Shown piece by piece: positions 18,241 to 27,692 of a stretch of 64,000 nucleotides of DNA (positions within the stretch are counted from its first letter, which is position 1; every line of letters starts with the position of its first letter). The notes under the pieces were generated by a model. That model was given only the letters and a program-made list of their open reading frames with translations. It had not been told where the DNA came from and did not search any database. The DNA is from Anabaena sp. UHCC 0204 (lineage in GTDB: Bacteria; Cyanobacteriota; Cyanobacteriia; Cyanobacteriales; Nostocaceae), in contig NZ_VIKW01000023.1 of assembly GCF_009711975.1 (NCBI RefSeq), forward strand, positions 17,218 through 81,217. Reading direction: 5' to 3'. Position numbers and translations under genes: made by a program.

Positions 18241-18720
18241 ATGAGTATATCTCTTTATGAAAAAGACTTTAATTTATGGCTAGAATTAACAATTAATCAA
18301 TTAGAAAGCCATGAATTTTCAGTTTTAGATACAGTAAATTTGATTGAGGAGTTAAAAGACTTGGGGAAAGCAGAAAAAAATGCTTTAGAGAGTAACTTAA
18401 TGATTTTATTAGCCCATTTATTAAAGCTAAAAGTTCAAGCTGATGCTCCAGAAACAATGAAAAATAGTTGGTATAATTCAGTGATTGAACATCGTAAACG
18501 CATCAAAAAACAATTATCGAAAATGCCTTCACTGCAATCCTATTTACCCAAAATTTTAGAAGATTCCTATGCAGATGGTAAGGATATTGCTATTAAAGAA
18601 GGAAAACTAGCATCTTTTGGAGTTCGTATTCCTAATGAATCTGAATATCCTCATCTATGTCCTTTTACCATTGAGGAAATTTTAGATGATGAATTTTATG
18701 GATCATCTTTTGATGTTTAG
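18241..18720 (+). CDS. DUF29 family protein
   Basis: A 159-residue protein from the ATG at 18241 (MSISLYEKDFNLWLE). DUF29 landmarks are YEKDFNLWLELTINQLE, DTVNLIEELKDLGKAEKNALESN, LLAHLLKLKVQ and a C-terminal FTIEEILDDEFY. DUF29 is very abundant in cyanobacteria, often near mobile or toxin-antitoxin genes, and its biochemical function is unknown. An upstream extension from 18187 is open but adds non-conserved residues. There is no signal peptide. Confidence 0.85.
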   Translation: MSISLYEKDFNLWLELTINQLESHEFSVLDTVNLIEELKDLGKAEKNALESNLMILLAHLLKLKVQADAPETMKNSWYNSVIEHRKRIKKQLSKMPSLQSYLPKILEDSYADGKDIAIKEGKLASFGVRIPNESEYPHLCPFTIEEILDDEFYGSSFDV

Positions 18721-18829
18721 ATATCTCTATAAATCAGGCTATAAGCCTAATCTACGCAGTAGTTACTATATCATATTTTAGATTCCCAATTTATTAAATA
18801 AGTCGGGGATATAAAAATTTTATGGTTTT

Positions 18830-19117
18830 ATTGTACAACAAGAAGTTACAGGTTCATTAGCAATATCTTTTAAACCCACAGAATTTAATAAATCTACCCA
18901 ATTTTCTACAGTCTCTTTATCTTCAGGTTTGCTCTTTTTTAGTGCAATAATATATTCACCTGATTTATCCACAATTGATTTTACTATCTCTTTTTGACAT
19001 CCATTGCATCAATTGTTACTAAACATCCAGCTATATCTAAGACTTTAATTAATTCTGGTATTGCTGTTATCTCATTTGACTTTTCTTCAACCTTACATTG
19101 TCCTAATACTAATCTAT
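18830..19117 (-). pseudogene. ISAs1-family transposase remnant
   Basis: Reading leftward from ~19117 gives RLVLGQCKVEEKSNEITAIP, ELIKVLDIAGCLVTIDAM, then after a one-base deletion (~19001) CQKEIVKSIVDKSGEYIIALKK. This is the catalytic core of ISAs1-type DDE transposases (the TIDAMGCQ block includes the DDE Asp). The N-terminus, the C-terminal catalytic block and both insertion-sequence ends are missing. It directly abuts a guanylate-kinase-like fragment on the other strand. Confidence 0.75.
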
Positions 19118-19119
19118 TA

Positions 19120-19477
19120 ACGGAATATATACGGAAATCTTCGCACAGGAATATCTAACGTAATGATTGAAAATGCTTTGCAAAAAGGATGTTTCCCAAT
19201 TTTCGACTGGCTAATCAAAAATTTAGACATTTTACAAAAAAACTTTCCCCATCAAATCTATAGTGTTTATGTCAAGCCTCCATCTTTAGATGTACTCCAA
19301 CAACGATTAAATGATGGACGAGATCCTCAAAAAATACGTCTGAAAGCTGCGGTAACAGAACTGAATAAACTCGAAAATGGTGATTACGCTAATTGTATAG
19401 ATTATGTGATTGTTAACGAACAAGAAAAAGCAGATTTGATTGCACAAAATATATACCCAAGTTATTTAAGTCTTTAG
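19120..19477 (+). pseudogene. Guanylate-kinase-like fragment (5' truncated)
   Basis: The frame is open from ~19120; the first ATG is at 19163. It reads YGNLRTGISNVMIENALQKG, then FPHQIYSVYVKPPSLDVLQQ, RLKAAVTELNKLENGDYANC and DYVIVNEQ. These match the second half of guanylate-kinase-fold proteins (YGT..., IFI.PPS...L..R, ...YDYVIVN). The P-loop half is absent; the sequence upstream is the ISAs1 remnant, so the 5' part was probably lost on insertion or deletion. It cannot be a functional kinase. Confidence 0.6.
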
Positions 19478-19538
19478 CAAGAAGAACTAAAACTGGGTTT
19501 CAAAATTAGCCAGATAGACAACTGATTAAATTAATGTT

Positions 19539-20407
19539 TTATTGCCATTCCTCACAATATCGAGAAAGAGCATCTTCCAAACCAGGCATTAACTCACCTC
19601 GACTACTACCAAGAACGCTATAAGTCGGACGAGGAGCAATCAAACCCAGTTGTCGTGTAGGCAAAGCAATTAACCTTTTCACACTCACACCTGCTTGTTT
19701 TGCTGCTAACCGCGCCAAATTTGCCCAGGAAATTTCACATTTATTAGCTAAATGCCATAATCCGGTTTCACCATCTATTAATAAATCAAGACTAGCATGA
19801 ACTAAATCCGGGACATAAGTTGGGGAAATAATAGTATCTTGTGCTGCTAAAAACTCTTCTCCAGCACTGAGTTCACGCAGAGCAATAGTCACAAAATTAT
19901 ACTCATCCCAAGGACTAAAAAAGGCACTGGTGCGAATTATCAAGGATGTAGGACAAGCTTGTAATACCCGCTTTTCTGCTAAAGCTTTACTACATCCATA
20001 TACACTTAAAGGAGAGATGGCATCAGTTTCTACATAAGGTTGAGTCACAGCCCCATTGAACACCAAATCTGAAGAAAAAGTCACCAACGGCAAATTATGT
20101 TGAGCGCAAGCAGTAGCTAATATTTCTGCACCTACTGTATTTACACGCAGGCAGTTTCCTGGTTCGCGCTCTGCATCATCCACCCGCACATATCCCGCAG
20201 CATTGATTACAGCCCAAGGTTGTAACTCAGTCAGCACCTCATCAACAACCACAGGATGGGCAATATCCATTTCTTGCCGTGTTAGTAAACGGTATGGTAT
20301 TCCTCGCACTTCACACAACCGAGCAAAAGCTTTTCCTGGCGTGCCTCTAGCGCCAATTATGGCAAGGGGATGATGGGAAGCAGGGGAGCAGGGGAGAGTA
20401 TAGATTC
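19539..20407 (-). pseudogene. RmlD-like NDP-sugar reductase half of a frameshifted GH1-RmlD gene
   Basis: The first ATG-type start in this frame (20318) misses the Rossmann glycine motif, but the frame is open back to a TGA near 20408 and encodes LAIIGARGTPGKAFARLCEV just before it, supplying the missing GxxGxxG. Downstream blocks are INAAGYVRVDDAE, PYVETDAISPLSVYGCSKALAEK (YxxxK) and TSAFFSPWDEYN. This is the dTDP-4-dehydrorhamnose reductase fold. The glycosidase frame upstream runs into TAA at 20357-20359, overlapping this frame. I infer one ancestral gene whose linker, now full of CAGGGGAG units, gained a frameshift. The domain could survive only by internal initiation or slippage. Confidence 0.7.
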
Positions 20408-21820
20408 AGATGCTTTTGTGCTTCTCTCTTTCTCATTTAGTCCACAACTGACTGCTGGATATAATAACCGTTCTGGACGATGCCACCAACCGGGGATATC
20501 AAGTAACGGGTGATTGGGATTGCGTCCTGTGGCTAAATCACGTATAATTTTAGCGATCGCTGTTTCTCTTGGTTGAGGAGAACGCAAATCAAATACACCA
20601 GACTCATAGTTACCTACCCAACGAGTTACCAAACTATTCCAATCGTAAGTACCTAAAAGCGCCCAAGCTGTGACAGCACGGACATCTACACCCTGCGATC
20701 GCAATTCCTGGGCAGCATTCCATACCTCACACAGCCAGCGTAGTTGTTCCTCACGGGTACAATTGAGATGAACTTCAGTTACAGCCAAGGGGATTTTATA
20801 CCGCTCCCATGCCTCTTGTAGTAAAGTCCTTGGACCTGCTGCACCTTCAGCACAAACTCGAACTGCTTCTATATCTGCGTATTCATCTTGTCCATTACCA
20901 CCATGTGTCCAATTTGGATAATTTTCTAAATTTTCATCTAAAAAGCGATCGCTCGTTATATAATGATTAATACCAATAATGTCCGGTGGACAGGGATTTT
21001 GACAAAATTCGTCAAGTTCATTTTCACTAATACCGCAATTTCGCAGATATCCCCAGATAGGATGATTTGCGGAAATTCGACCACATAATAAATCAAAAGT
21101 CAACCAGCGACGCTCATTTTCAAATTCTGCTTGATAAGCTAGTTTTGGCGTGCTGTAAATCTTTCCCAAATCTTCCGTTTGCACGAGTTGGGCGCTAGGA
21201 TTAACTTCTCGGATAGCCTGCATTGCCAAGCATACCCCCCGACATTCCGACAATAAAGCCCGGCCAAAAGTTAAATCATCCTGTCCGTGAGGATACCAGT
21301 GACCGTACAATCCACTAAATCGGGCTGTCGTCAAAGGTTCATTAATAGGTGTGTAATGTGTTACCCAAGGATAGCGTTGTGCCACCGCACGGGCAAATTC
21401 TGCCAATTTCTCTGGAAATTCTGGATCTATTAAACTGGTGTAACGTGGACCACTACCATGATGCACCAATCCCACAATTGGACAAATACCCAGTTCTTGT
21501 AATCTCCCCAACCGCACATCCGCCCAAGACCAATCGGCATTTTTTAAGCCGTTAGGTGCGATTCGCTCCCATAATACAGGATAACGAATTGCCTGTATAC
21601 CCAATTGTGCAAATAATTCCAAATCCTCCAAGCGCGTTCCATGACCATTACGTTCTATTTGGTCAAAATACTCTTCACCCACACGATTAACCGTACACTC
21701 CACACCACCCCATACTTCTAAAGCAAGTTGAGTTTTGAGTTTCGAGTTGAAAATAAAAGTCATACCATTTTGGATTTTGGATTGGGAATACCTTTCTATG
21801 TCCCGGTTTTGTAAAACCAT
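20357..21820 (-). CDS. GH1-like glycoside hydrolase (N-terminal half of a broken GH1-RmlD fusion)
   Basis: A 487-residue (beta/alpha)8 family-1-like glycosidase. ALEVWGGVECTVNRVGEEY opens the domain; the acid/base Glu lies in YTPINEPLTTARF and the nucleophile in LAVTEVHLNC. DWNSLVTRWVGNYESGVFDL is the typical C-terminal block. The last ~20 residues (ILSPAPLLPIIPLP) come from low-complexity DNA, after which the frame ends while the RmlD frame takes over. The true start may be the later Met in MTFIFNSKL (21763). With the neighbouring mutase gene it suggests a role in making or trimming a rhamnose- or galactofuranose-containing glycan, which is inference. Confidence 0.75.
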   Translation of the reverse strand: MVLQNRDIERYSQSKIQNGMTFIFNSKLKTQLALEVWGGVECTVNRVGEEYFDQIERNGHGTRLEDLELFAQLGIQAIRYPVLWERIAPNGLKNADWSWADVRLGRLQELGICPIVGLVHHGSGPRYTSLIDPEFPEKLAEFARAVAQRYPWVTHYTPINEPLTTARFSGLYGHWYPHGQDDLTFGRALLSECRGVCLAMQAIREVNPSAQLVQTEDLGKIYSTPKLAYQAEFENERRWLTFDLLCGRISANHPIWGYLRNCGISENELDEFCQNPCPPDIIGINHYITSDRFLDENLENYPNWTHGGNGQDEYADIEAVRVCAEGAAGPRTLLQEAWERYKIPLAVTEVHLNCTREEQLRWLCEVWNAAQELRSQGVDVRAVTAWALLGTYDWNSLVTRWVGNYESGVFDLRSPQPRETAIAKIIRDLATGRNPNHPLLDIPGWWHRPERLLYPAVSCGLNEKERSTKASESILSPAPLLPIIPLP

Positions 21821-21910
21821 CAGTTACACTCAATTTTTAAATTGGTATCATGTTCCTTCGCCTCCTGATAGCCATACTCATGAATGGGCGGGGAAACCCC
21901 GCCCCTACTG

Positions 21911-24352
21911 TCAAACCTTGACGGCGATTTGTTTATACACAGACAAAGCTTGACCCACACATTGATCCATGTTGTAATACTTGTAGGTTGCCAACCGCCC
22001 CACAAAATATACCCCCGGTGTCGTATCAGCCAAAGCCTTATATTGCTTATAGATTTCCTGATTTTCTGGGCGGGGTACAGGGTAATAGGGATCTCCTTCT
22101 GCTTTGGGAAATTCGTAAACAATGCTAGTTTTAGAGTGTTCCTGACCAGTTAAATATTTAAATTCTGTAACACGAGTATATAAGTGTTCGTTGGGATAGT
22201 TGATCACTGGTACAGGCTGAAAGACTGGGATATTATGGGTTTCGTGCTGGAAATCAAGAGAACGATAGGGTAACTTACCGTAACGATAATCAAAGAATGC
22301 GTCCACAGGTCCTGTATAAACCATTTCCCGACAAGGTATAGCTTTTTCAATTTCCTGGTAATCGGTATTAAGCATCACCTTAATATTGGGGTGATTTAAT
22401 ATATTCTCGAATAACCGGGTAAACCCATGCAGTGGCATCGCTTGGTAAGTATCGGTAAAATAACGGCTGTCGCGGTTGTTGCGGGTGGGAATCCGAGCAA
22501 TTACTGATTTATCAAGTTCTGATGGGTCGAGTCCCCATTGCTTGCGAGTGTAACCCCGGAAAAACTTTTCATACAATACTCGCCCAACTTTGCTGACTAC
22601 CACATCTTCTGAAGTATAAATATATTCTTTTGGTTCAGCTAATGCTTTCAAAAAATCCTCGACTTCAAAAGAATTTAGATCCATACCATAAAGTTTATTG
22701 ATAGTATCGAGATTGATAGGTATGGGAACTAATTGACCATCTACACTAGCTAAAACCCGATGTTCATAAGAACGCCACTTAGTAAAGCGGGACAGGTATT
22801 CAAAGATTTCGCGGGAGTTGGTGTGAAAAATGTGGGGTCCGTATTTGTGAACGAGAATACCATCCTCATTGTAATGATCGTAGGCGTTACCGCCAATGTG
22901 ATTACGTTTATCTACAATCAGCACTTTTTTACCCAACTGAGTAGCTAACCGTTCAGCAATGACGCTACCAGAAAAACCTGCACCAACTATTAGGTAATCA
23001 AAAACAAAGTCTCTAGTAATAATATTGAGTGCTTGTTTTCTAGCGATCACACTTAGATTATTTTTTTCTTCTGCATTACGGGTAGCGATCGCCGAATCTA
23101 TCAATTTTATCATTGATGCCCAAGTCCGATCCCAAGAAATTTGCTCTAAAAAGGCATCAACACGACTTAACCACCCAGATGCTTTTGTATCCTGTTGCAT
23201 TGCTTGTTCAGCAGCGGTGACGAAATCAGAAACTGTGTCTGCAATGCGTACCAGTTTTGAATCTCCATAGGGACGAACTACATCGCGAATACTGGTAGAT
23301 ACCACAGGTTTGCCGGCTGCAAGATACTCAGGAGTTTTAGTAGGACTGATAAAGCGCGTTGCTTCATTGCGGGCAAATGGCAACATTGCTAAATCCCATC
23401 CTGCTAAATATTCAGGTAGTTGTTGATAGGTTTTAGCACCGAGATAATGGATATTCTCGGACTGTGGTAGCATTGCGGGATCAATTTTCACAACTGGTCC
23501 AACTATGACTAAATGCCAGTCGGGACGGATATCTGCAATACCTTGAAGTAGTTCAATATCCATCCGTTCATCAATTACACCAAAGAAACCCAGACGGGGA
23601 TGAGGTATATCAGCTTGATCTGCTGGTTCTATTTTCAGGTTTCTGGCTTCTCCAAAGTGGGTTATATCTACACTGCTAGGAAACGCATAGACATTTGGGT
23701 GTTGATTAACTTTACTTTCGTAAAGGCTTTGTCCCCCTGTAAATACTAAATCTGCACGGCGAAATAATTCAGCTTCGTAATTTTTTAAAGTTGGTGGCGC
23801 GCCATGGAAACCAGATAACTCATCCATGCAATCATAGACTACAGCTTGGGGTTGTAAATGGCGGGTAAATGCGATCGCCATTGGTGTGTAATACCAACAA
23901 ATATACTTGTTAATGTTATGCTCTGCCAAAAAACCATCTATCAGAATTTGCAAATTTGCGTTAACAGATTCCTCATTTAAACCTTCTGGGAGATTGGGAA
24001 CAACTACCACCACTCCACTTATATCTTCGCTAATTTCCAACTGCCGTAAATCTTCTTGATTGAAAATTGGTTCTTCAATAAAAAATACCCGCTTTCCCTT
24101 TGCACAGCGACTGAGAAGATGTTGTGGTCTTTGATAAACGAAATGCCAACGCAAATGAGATAAACAGACTATATCCGCCGTATCAGTGACAGTTTCTTTT
24201 GCTAAGAGATTTTTATTTAATGTGGATAAATTTAATGATGATGCACCTACTGATGGAGATTCGTCTAATTCAGATTGCTTATTTTTACTCAGCTTGGAAG
24301 ACACAACATGACTAGCACCGTTCTTTTTTCGTTGAGTTTTTTCACTTGCCAT
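21911..24352 (-). CDS. glf: Glycosyltransferase-UDP-galactopyranose mutase fusion
   Basis: An 813-residue two-domain protein. Residues ~55-420 are a GT-B type glycosyltransferase (CLSHLRWHFVYQRPQHLLSR, RLGFFGVIDERMD, FISPTKTPEYLAAGKPVVST). Residues ~445-813 are a complete flavoprotein UDP-galactopyranose mutase: DYLIVGAGFSGSVIAERLA, HIGGNAYDHYNEDG, KYGPHIFHTNS, RKQWGLDPSELD, and the C-terminal YYNMDQCVGQAL. The mutase converts UDP-galactopyranose to UDP-galactofuranose; the fused transferase may use that product or act on the same glycan. It is cytosolic with a low-complexity N-terminus and probably starts the unit transcribed towards the GH1 gene (90-bp gap). Confidence 0.88.
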   Translation of the reverse strand: MASEKTQRKKNGASHVVSSKLSKNKQSELDESPSVGASSLNLSTLNKNLLAKETVTDTADIVCLSHLRWHFVYQRPQHLLSRCAKGKRVFFIEEPIFNQEDLRQLEISEDISGVVVVVPNLPEGLNEESVNANLQILIDGFLAEHNINKYICWYYTPMAIAFTRHLQPQAVVYDCMDELSGFHGAPPTLKNYEAELFRRADLVFTGGQSLYESKVNQHPNVYAFPSSVDITHFGEARNLKIEPADQADIPHPRLGFFGVIDERMDIELLQGIADIRPDWHLVIVGPVVKIDPAMLPQSENIHYLGAKTYQQLPEYLAGWDLAMLPFARNEATRFISPTKTPEYLAAGKPVVSTSIRDVVRPYGDSKLVRIADTVSDFVTAAEQAMQQDTKASGWLSRVDAFLEQISWDRTWASMIKLIDSAIATRNAEEKNNLSVIARKQALNIITRDFVFDYLIVGAGFSGSVIAERLATQLGKKVLIVDKRNHIGGNAYDHYNEDGILVHKYGPHIFHTNSREIFEYLSRFTKWRSYEHRVLASVDGQLVPIPINLDTINKLYGMDLNSFEVEDFLKALAEPKEYIYTSEDVVVSKVGRVLYEKFFRGYTRKQWGLDPSELDKSVIARIPTRNNRDSRYFTDTYQAMPLHGFTRLFENILNHPNIKVMLNTDYQEIEKAIPCREMVYTGPVDAFFDYRYGKLPYRSLDFQHETHNIPVFQPVPVINYPNEHLYTRVTEFKYLTGQEHSKTSIVYEFPKAEGDPYYPVPRPENQEIYKQYKALADTTPGVYFVGRLATYKYYNMDQCVGQALSVYKQIAVKV

Positions 24353-24467
24353 AGATTTTTAATGCCATTTTTTACAAATTGGACGAGTGACTTGCTAAAA
24401 AATCAACAAATCGCCTCCTCAATTGATTTTTTTGTTTCAAATTTCCAAAAATTCAGTAATAATAAAC

Positions 24468-24558
24468 AGGACTTACGCACAAGTCACGAAAGAACGAACC
24501 ACGAAGGAACGAAGGACACGAAGAAAAGAAGGTTTCAGAGATATTTTGCGTAAGTCCT
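24468..24558. mobile_element. 91-bp MITE-like element with AGGACTTACGCA ends
   Basis: Perfect 12-bp terminal inverted repeats (AGGACTTACGCA ... TGCGTAAGTCCT) flank a purine-rich interior (CACGAAGGAACGAAGGACAC). A half-element with the same end is at 35306, and the interior resembles an insert in the ChlH-like gene at 48571-48632. The rest of 24353-24888 carries no gene apart from the psaB terminator. Confidence 0.7.
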
Positions 24559-24815
24559 AATAAACTGAGAACATTAATTCTTAACCTTGCATTCCTTATA
24601 AGTTTTAATCATAAATCTTGGCTATTATTTCTACATCTACCCAAGAAAATAAATGAACAGATAATCTATATATAGATAGGATTACTCATTGATTTTTGAT
24701 AGCGTGGCGTAAGCCATACAAGCTGTAAATCATCAACTTCATCGAATTAAAGATTGAGTCTCAGTATAATGAACAAGAATGAATTCAAAAATTATCAAAA
24801 ATATATTTTTTGTCC

Positions 24816-24858
24816 AAAAAAAATCCCCCTTTATACCGTTAGGTTCAAAGAGGGAAAT
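24816..24858 (-). terminator. Terminator of the psaB-like gene
   Basis: On the minus strand TTTCCCTCTTT and AAAGGGGGA pair around a loop and are followed by TTTTTTTT, 31 bp after the psaB stop. Confidence 0.75.
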
Positions 24859-24888
24859 TGCAAAAAGGTCAGAGGAACTCTTAATATT

Positions 24889-27117
24889 TCATCCGAATTT
24901 ACCGGCGGTTGCGGCTATCAGGAATGCGGCATAGGTGAGGACATAACCAACCGTAAAGTGAATTAAACCCACTAACCAACCTTGGACAATGGACATAGCC
25001 ACAGGTTTATCTTTCCAACGTGCTAAGTTAGCCAAGGGGGTGCGTTCGTGCGCCCACACCAGAGTTTCAATTAACTCTTGCCAGTAACCACGCCAGCTAA
25101 TCAGGAACATGAAACCAGTTGCCCAAACGAGGTGTCCAAAGAGGAACATCCAAGCCCAAACAGACAGATTACTTGTACCATAAGGGTTATATCCATTAAT
25201 TAATTGTGCAGAGTTAGCCCAAAGGTAATCACGTAACCAGCCCATTAGGTATGTAGAGTTTTCGTTGAATTGGGCAACGTTACCTTGCCAAACACCTAAA
25301 TGTTTCCAGTGCCAGTAGAATGTTACCCAACCGATCAGGTTCAACATCCAGAAAAAGGCGAGGTAAAAAGTTTGTTGCCAAGAAGAAGTTTGACAACTAC
25401 CACCACGACCGGGACCATCGCAAGGGAAGTTATAACCGAAGTCTTTTTTGTCAGGCATCAACTTACTGCCACGGGCATCTAAAGCCCCTTTAACACAGAT
25501 TAGTGTTGTGGTGTGCAAACCGAGAGCGATCGCATGATGCACCAAAAAGTCTCCAGGTCCAATGGTTAAAAACAGCGAGTTAGTACCTGAGTTAATAGCA
25601 TCTAACCAACCCGGAAGCCAGACGTTACCGTGATTTGGCCAAGCTGTATAGGCAATACTATCTGGGTTAGATAGCAACGTATCCATACCATAGAGCAATT
25701 TACCGTGGGCAGCTTGGATAAATTGAGCAAACACCGGCTCAATCAAAATTTGCTTTTCTGGCGTACCAAAGGCAACTACAACGTCATTGTGGACGTATAA
25801 CCCTAGTGTATGGAATCCCAAGAATAACGACACCCAACTTAAGTGAGAGATTATCGCTTCTTTGTGGTTAAGTACCCGTTCCAGGACATTACCTTTATTC
25901 TGTTCTGAGTCATAGTCCCGCACCCAGAAAATCCCAGCGTGGGCAAATGCGCCAATCATCAAGAAGCCAGCAATGTACTGATGGTGAGTATATAGCGCCG
26001 CTTGGGTCGTGTAATCCTTAGCCATAAAGGCATAAGGCGGCAGCGAATACATATGCTGTGCTACCAAAGAAGTCACAGTTCCCAACGCCGCTAGGTGAAT
26101 ACTCAACTGGAAGTGGAGGGAGTTGTTATAAGTGTCGTACAGCCCTTGGTGGGGGAGGTTAAATTGACCTTCGGTTTGGATACCAAAGAAATTTTTGGCA
26201 TTGAGCATATCTTTGATGTTATGACCAATTCCGAAGTTAGTGCGGTACATATGACCGGCGATAATGAAAATAACAGCGATCGCTAAATGGTGATGAGCCA
26301 TATCCGTCAACCACAGCGACTCTGTTTGTGGATGGAAACCACCCACGAAAGTAAGAATAGCCGTCCCCGCACCTTGAGAAGTCCCAAATACATGATTAAG
26401 TGTATCTGGATTTTGGGCATAAACACCCCAGTCACCTTTCCAAAAAGGAGTTAATCCAGCGGGGTGAGGCAAAGTAGTGAGAAAGTTATCCCAACCAACA
26501 TGAATACCGCGAGATTCGGGAATCGCCACGTGAACCAAGTGGCCAGCCCAAGCCAAAGAACTCACACCAAACAACCCGGCTAGGTGGTGATTGAGTCGAG
26601 ATTCAGCACTTTTGAACCAAGCCAAACTAGGGCGGAATCTAGGCTGTAAATGTAACCAACCCGCAAACAAAAACACTGCTGCTAACAACAACAGGAAAAT
26701 TGAACCCGTATAAAGTTCATAATTTGTTCGCATTCCGATGGTATACCACCAATGGTAGACACCAGAATAAGCAATATTCACGGGATAGTTTGCACCACCT
26801 TGGCTAAAAGCTTCTATAGCCGGTTTACCAAAGTGTGGGTCCCAAATCGCATGGGCAATGGGGCGAATATGCAGGGGATCTTTAATCCACTGTTCAAAGT
26901 TACCTTGCCAAGCAACGTGAAATAAAAGACTAGAAGCCCAGAGGAAAATGATTGCCACATGACCGAAATGAGTTGCAAAAATCTTTTGGTAAAGATTCTC
27001 TTCAGTTATGTCATCATGGATTTCAAAATCATTACCTTGAGCCATCGCATACCAGATGCGGCGTGTTGTTGGATCTTGTGCCAGATCCTGACTAAATTTT
27101 GGATATCTTTTTGCCAT
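24889..27117 (-). CDS. psaB: Photosystem I P700 apoprotein A2, divergent stand-alone paralogue (PsaB2 type)
   Basis: 742 residues, full PsaB length, with the hallmarks: [20 protein letters not shown] start, [22 protein letters not shown], the Fx ligands [12 protein letters not shown], and the P700/A0 region [15 protein letters not shown] with [14 protein letters not shown] near the end. It forms the reaction-centre heterodimer with PsaA. It differs from my memory of housekeeping PsaB at many places (for example [20 protein letters not shown] near the N-terminus) and no psaA precedes it. In heterocystous cyanobacteria a second psaB copy is known, and this fits that group. The Fx cysteines and P700 His are kept, so it is likely functional. 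It is monocistronic or read with the PsaX-like gene 391 bp upstream. Confidence 0.9.
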   Translation of the reverse strand: MAKRYPKFSQDLAQDPTTRRIWYAMAQGNDFEIHDDITEENLYQKIFATHFGHVAIIFLWASSLLFHVAWQGNFEQWIKDPLHIRPIAHAIWDPHFGKPAIEAFSQGGANYPVNIAYSGVYHWWYTIGMRTNYELYTGSIFLLLLAAVFLFAGWLHLQPRFRPSLAWFKSAESRLNHHLAGLFGVSSLAWAGHLVHVAIPESRGIHVGWDNFLTTLPHPAGLTPFWKGDWGVYAQNPDTLNHVFGTSQGAGTAILTFVGGFHPQTESLWLTDMAHHHLAIAVIFIIAGHMYRTNFGIGHNIKDMLNAKNFFGIQTEGQFNLPHQGLYDTYNNSLHFQLSIHLAALGTVTSLVAQHMYSLPPYAFMAKDYTTQAALYTHHQYIAGFLMIGAFAHAGIFWVRDYDSEQNKGNVLERVLNHKEAIISHLSWVSLFLGFHTLGLYVHNDVVVAFGTPEKQILIEPVFAQFIQAAHGKLLYGMDTLLSNPDSIAYTAWPNHGNVWLPGWLDAINSGTNSLFLTIGPGDFLVHHAIALGLHTTTLICVKGALDARGSKLMPDKKDFGYNFPCDGPGRGGSCQTSSWQQTFYLAFFWMLNLIGWVTFYWHWKHLGVWQGNVAQFNENSTYLMGWLRDYLWANSAQLINGYNPYGTSNLSVWAWMFLFGHLVWATGFMFLISWRGYWQELIETLVWAHERTPLANLARWKDKPVAMSIVQGWLVGLIHFTVGYVLTYAAFLIAATAGKFG

Positions 27118-27508
27118 GTATTGTCATCACATCTTCTTCAAATATTGATGTAATTCTTGTCTAGATCAGGACTGAAGCAACTGGCATATTCATAAGGTGA
27201 GCCAAACTCGATAATTCCTTGACAATCCTAAAAGAAATATGGAGTGTAACACTTGCATAAGTCCTATATACGAGTAATTAACAAATAAACTACTTCTACT
27301 TCCATCTCACTTAGGGAGGAAATTGAAATTAAATAAATTTATTATTTTCAATACATCCGGTTTAATTTTGAGATATCAGTTATTTCTCTGTTGGGAAATT
27401 ACAGCTATTCTTAGATGGATGAGAAAATTAAACAAAATTCAAAGCATTGTCAAGATTTTTCAGGTGCAATATTCACTATCTACAGTTTATTGAAACCACA
27501 TAAATTCC
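27118..27508. promoter_or_regulatory. 391-bp upstream region of the psaB-like gene
   Basis: AT-rich gap without a reading frame, between the psaB-like gene and the PsaX-like micro-gene. It should contain the psaB leader and promoter. I found no GTAN8TAC (NtcA) match I would defend. Confidence 0.35.
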
Positions 27509-27658
27509 CTATGGATTAATAATTCCGTAGTAAATTGCAGCCACAAATAATATCGCCAAGATGATGACGATAAAACCATTGCGGAATAGGGGAGACAATG
27601 GATTTTTCTCAGTGATGAAATTATTACCTTGCTTTTGAGTCATATCCTCAGTTTTCAT
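27509..27658 (-). CDS. PsaX-like small membrane protein (49 aa)
   Basis: I translated this by hand. ATG at 27658-27656, TAG at 27511-27509, 49 residues: a hydrophilic start (MKTEDMTQKQGNNF), then LSPLFRNGFIVIILAILFVA and AIYYGIINP. The single helix with an FR just before it and a (Y)Y-G-I ending resembles PsaX, the small photosystem I subunit with the pattern FRxxWAxLLLAINFLVAAYYFxI. It lies upstream of a stand-alone psaB on the same strand, which supports a photosystem I link. It starts 34 bp after the SDR stop. Assignment rests on motif memory; another small thylakoid protein is possible. Confidence 0.55.
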   Translation of the reverse strand: MKTEDMTQKQGNNFITEKNPLSPLFRNGFIVIILAILFVAAIYYGIINP

Positions 27659-27692
27659 TGTTATTTAGAAACTCATTTAATCAGTCAATTAT

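Noticed and set aside
24275..24553. Plus-strand 92-codon frame overlapping the mutase start
   Set aside because: It runs antisense into the glycosyltransferase-mutase gene and through the MITE-like element; composition is not protein-like.
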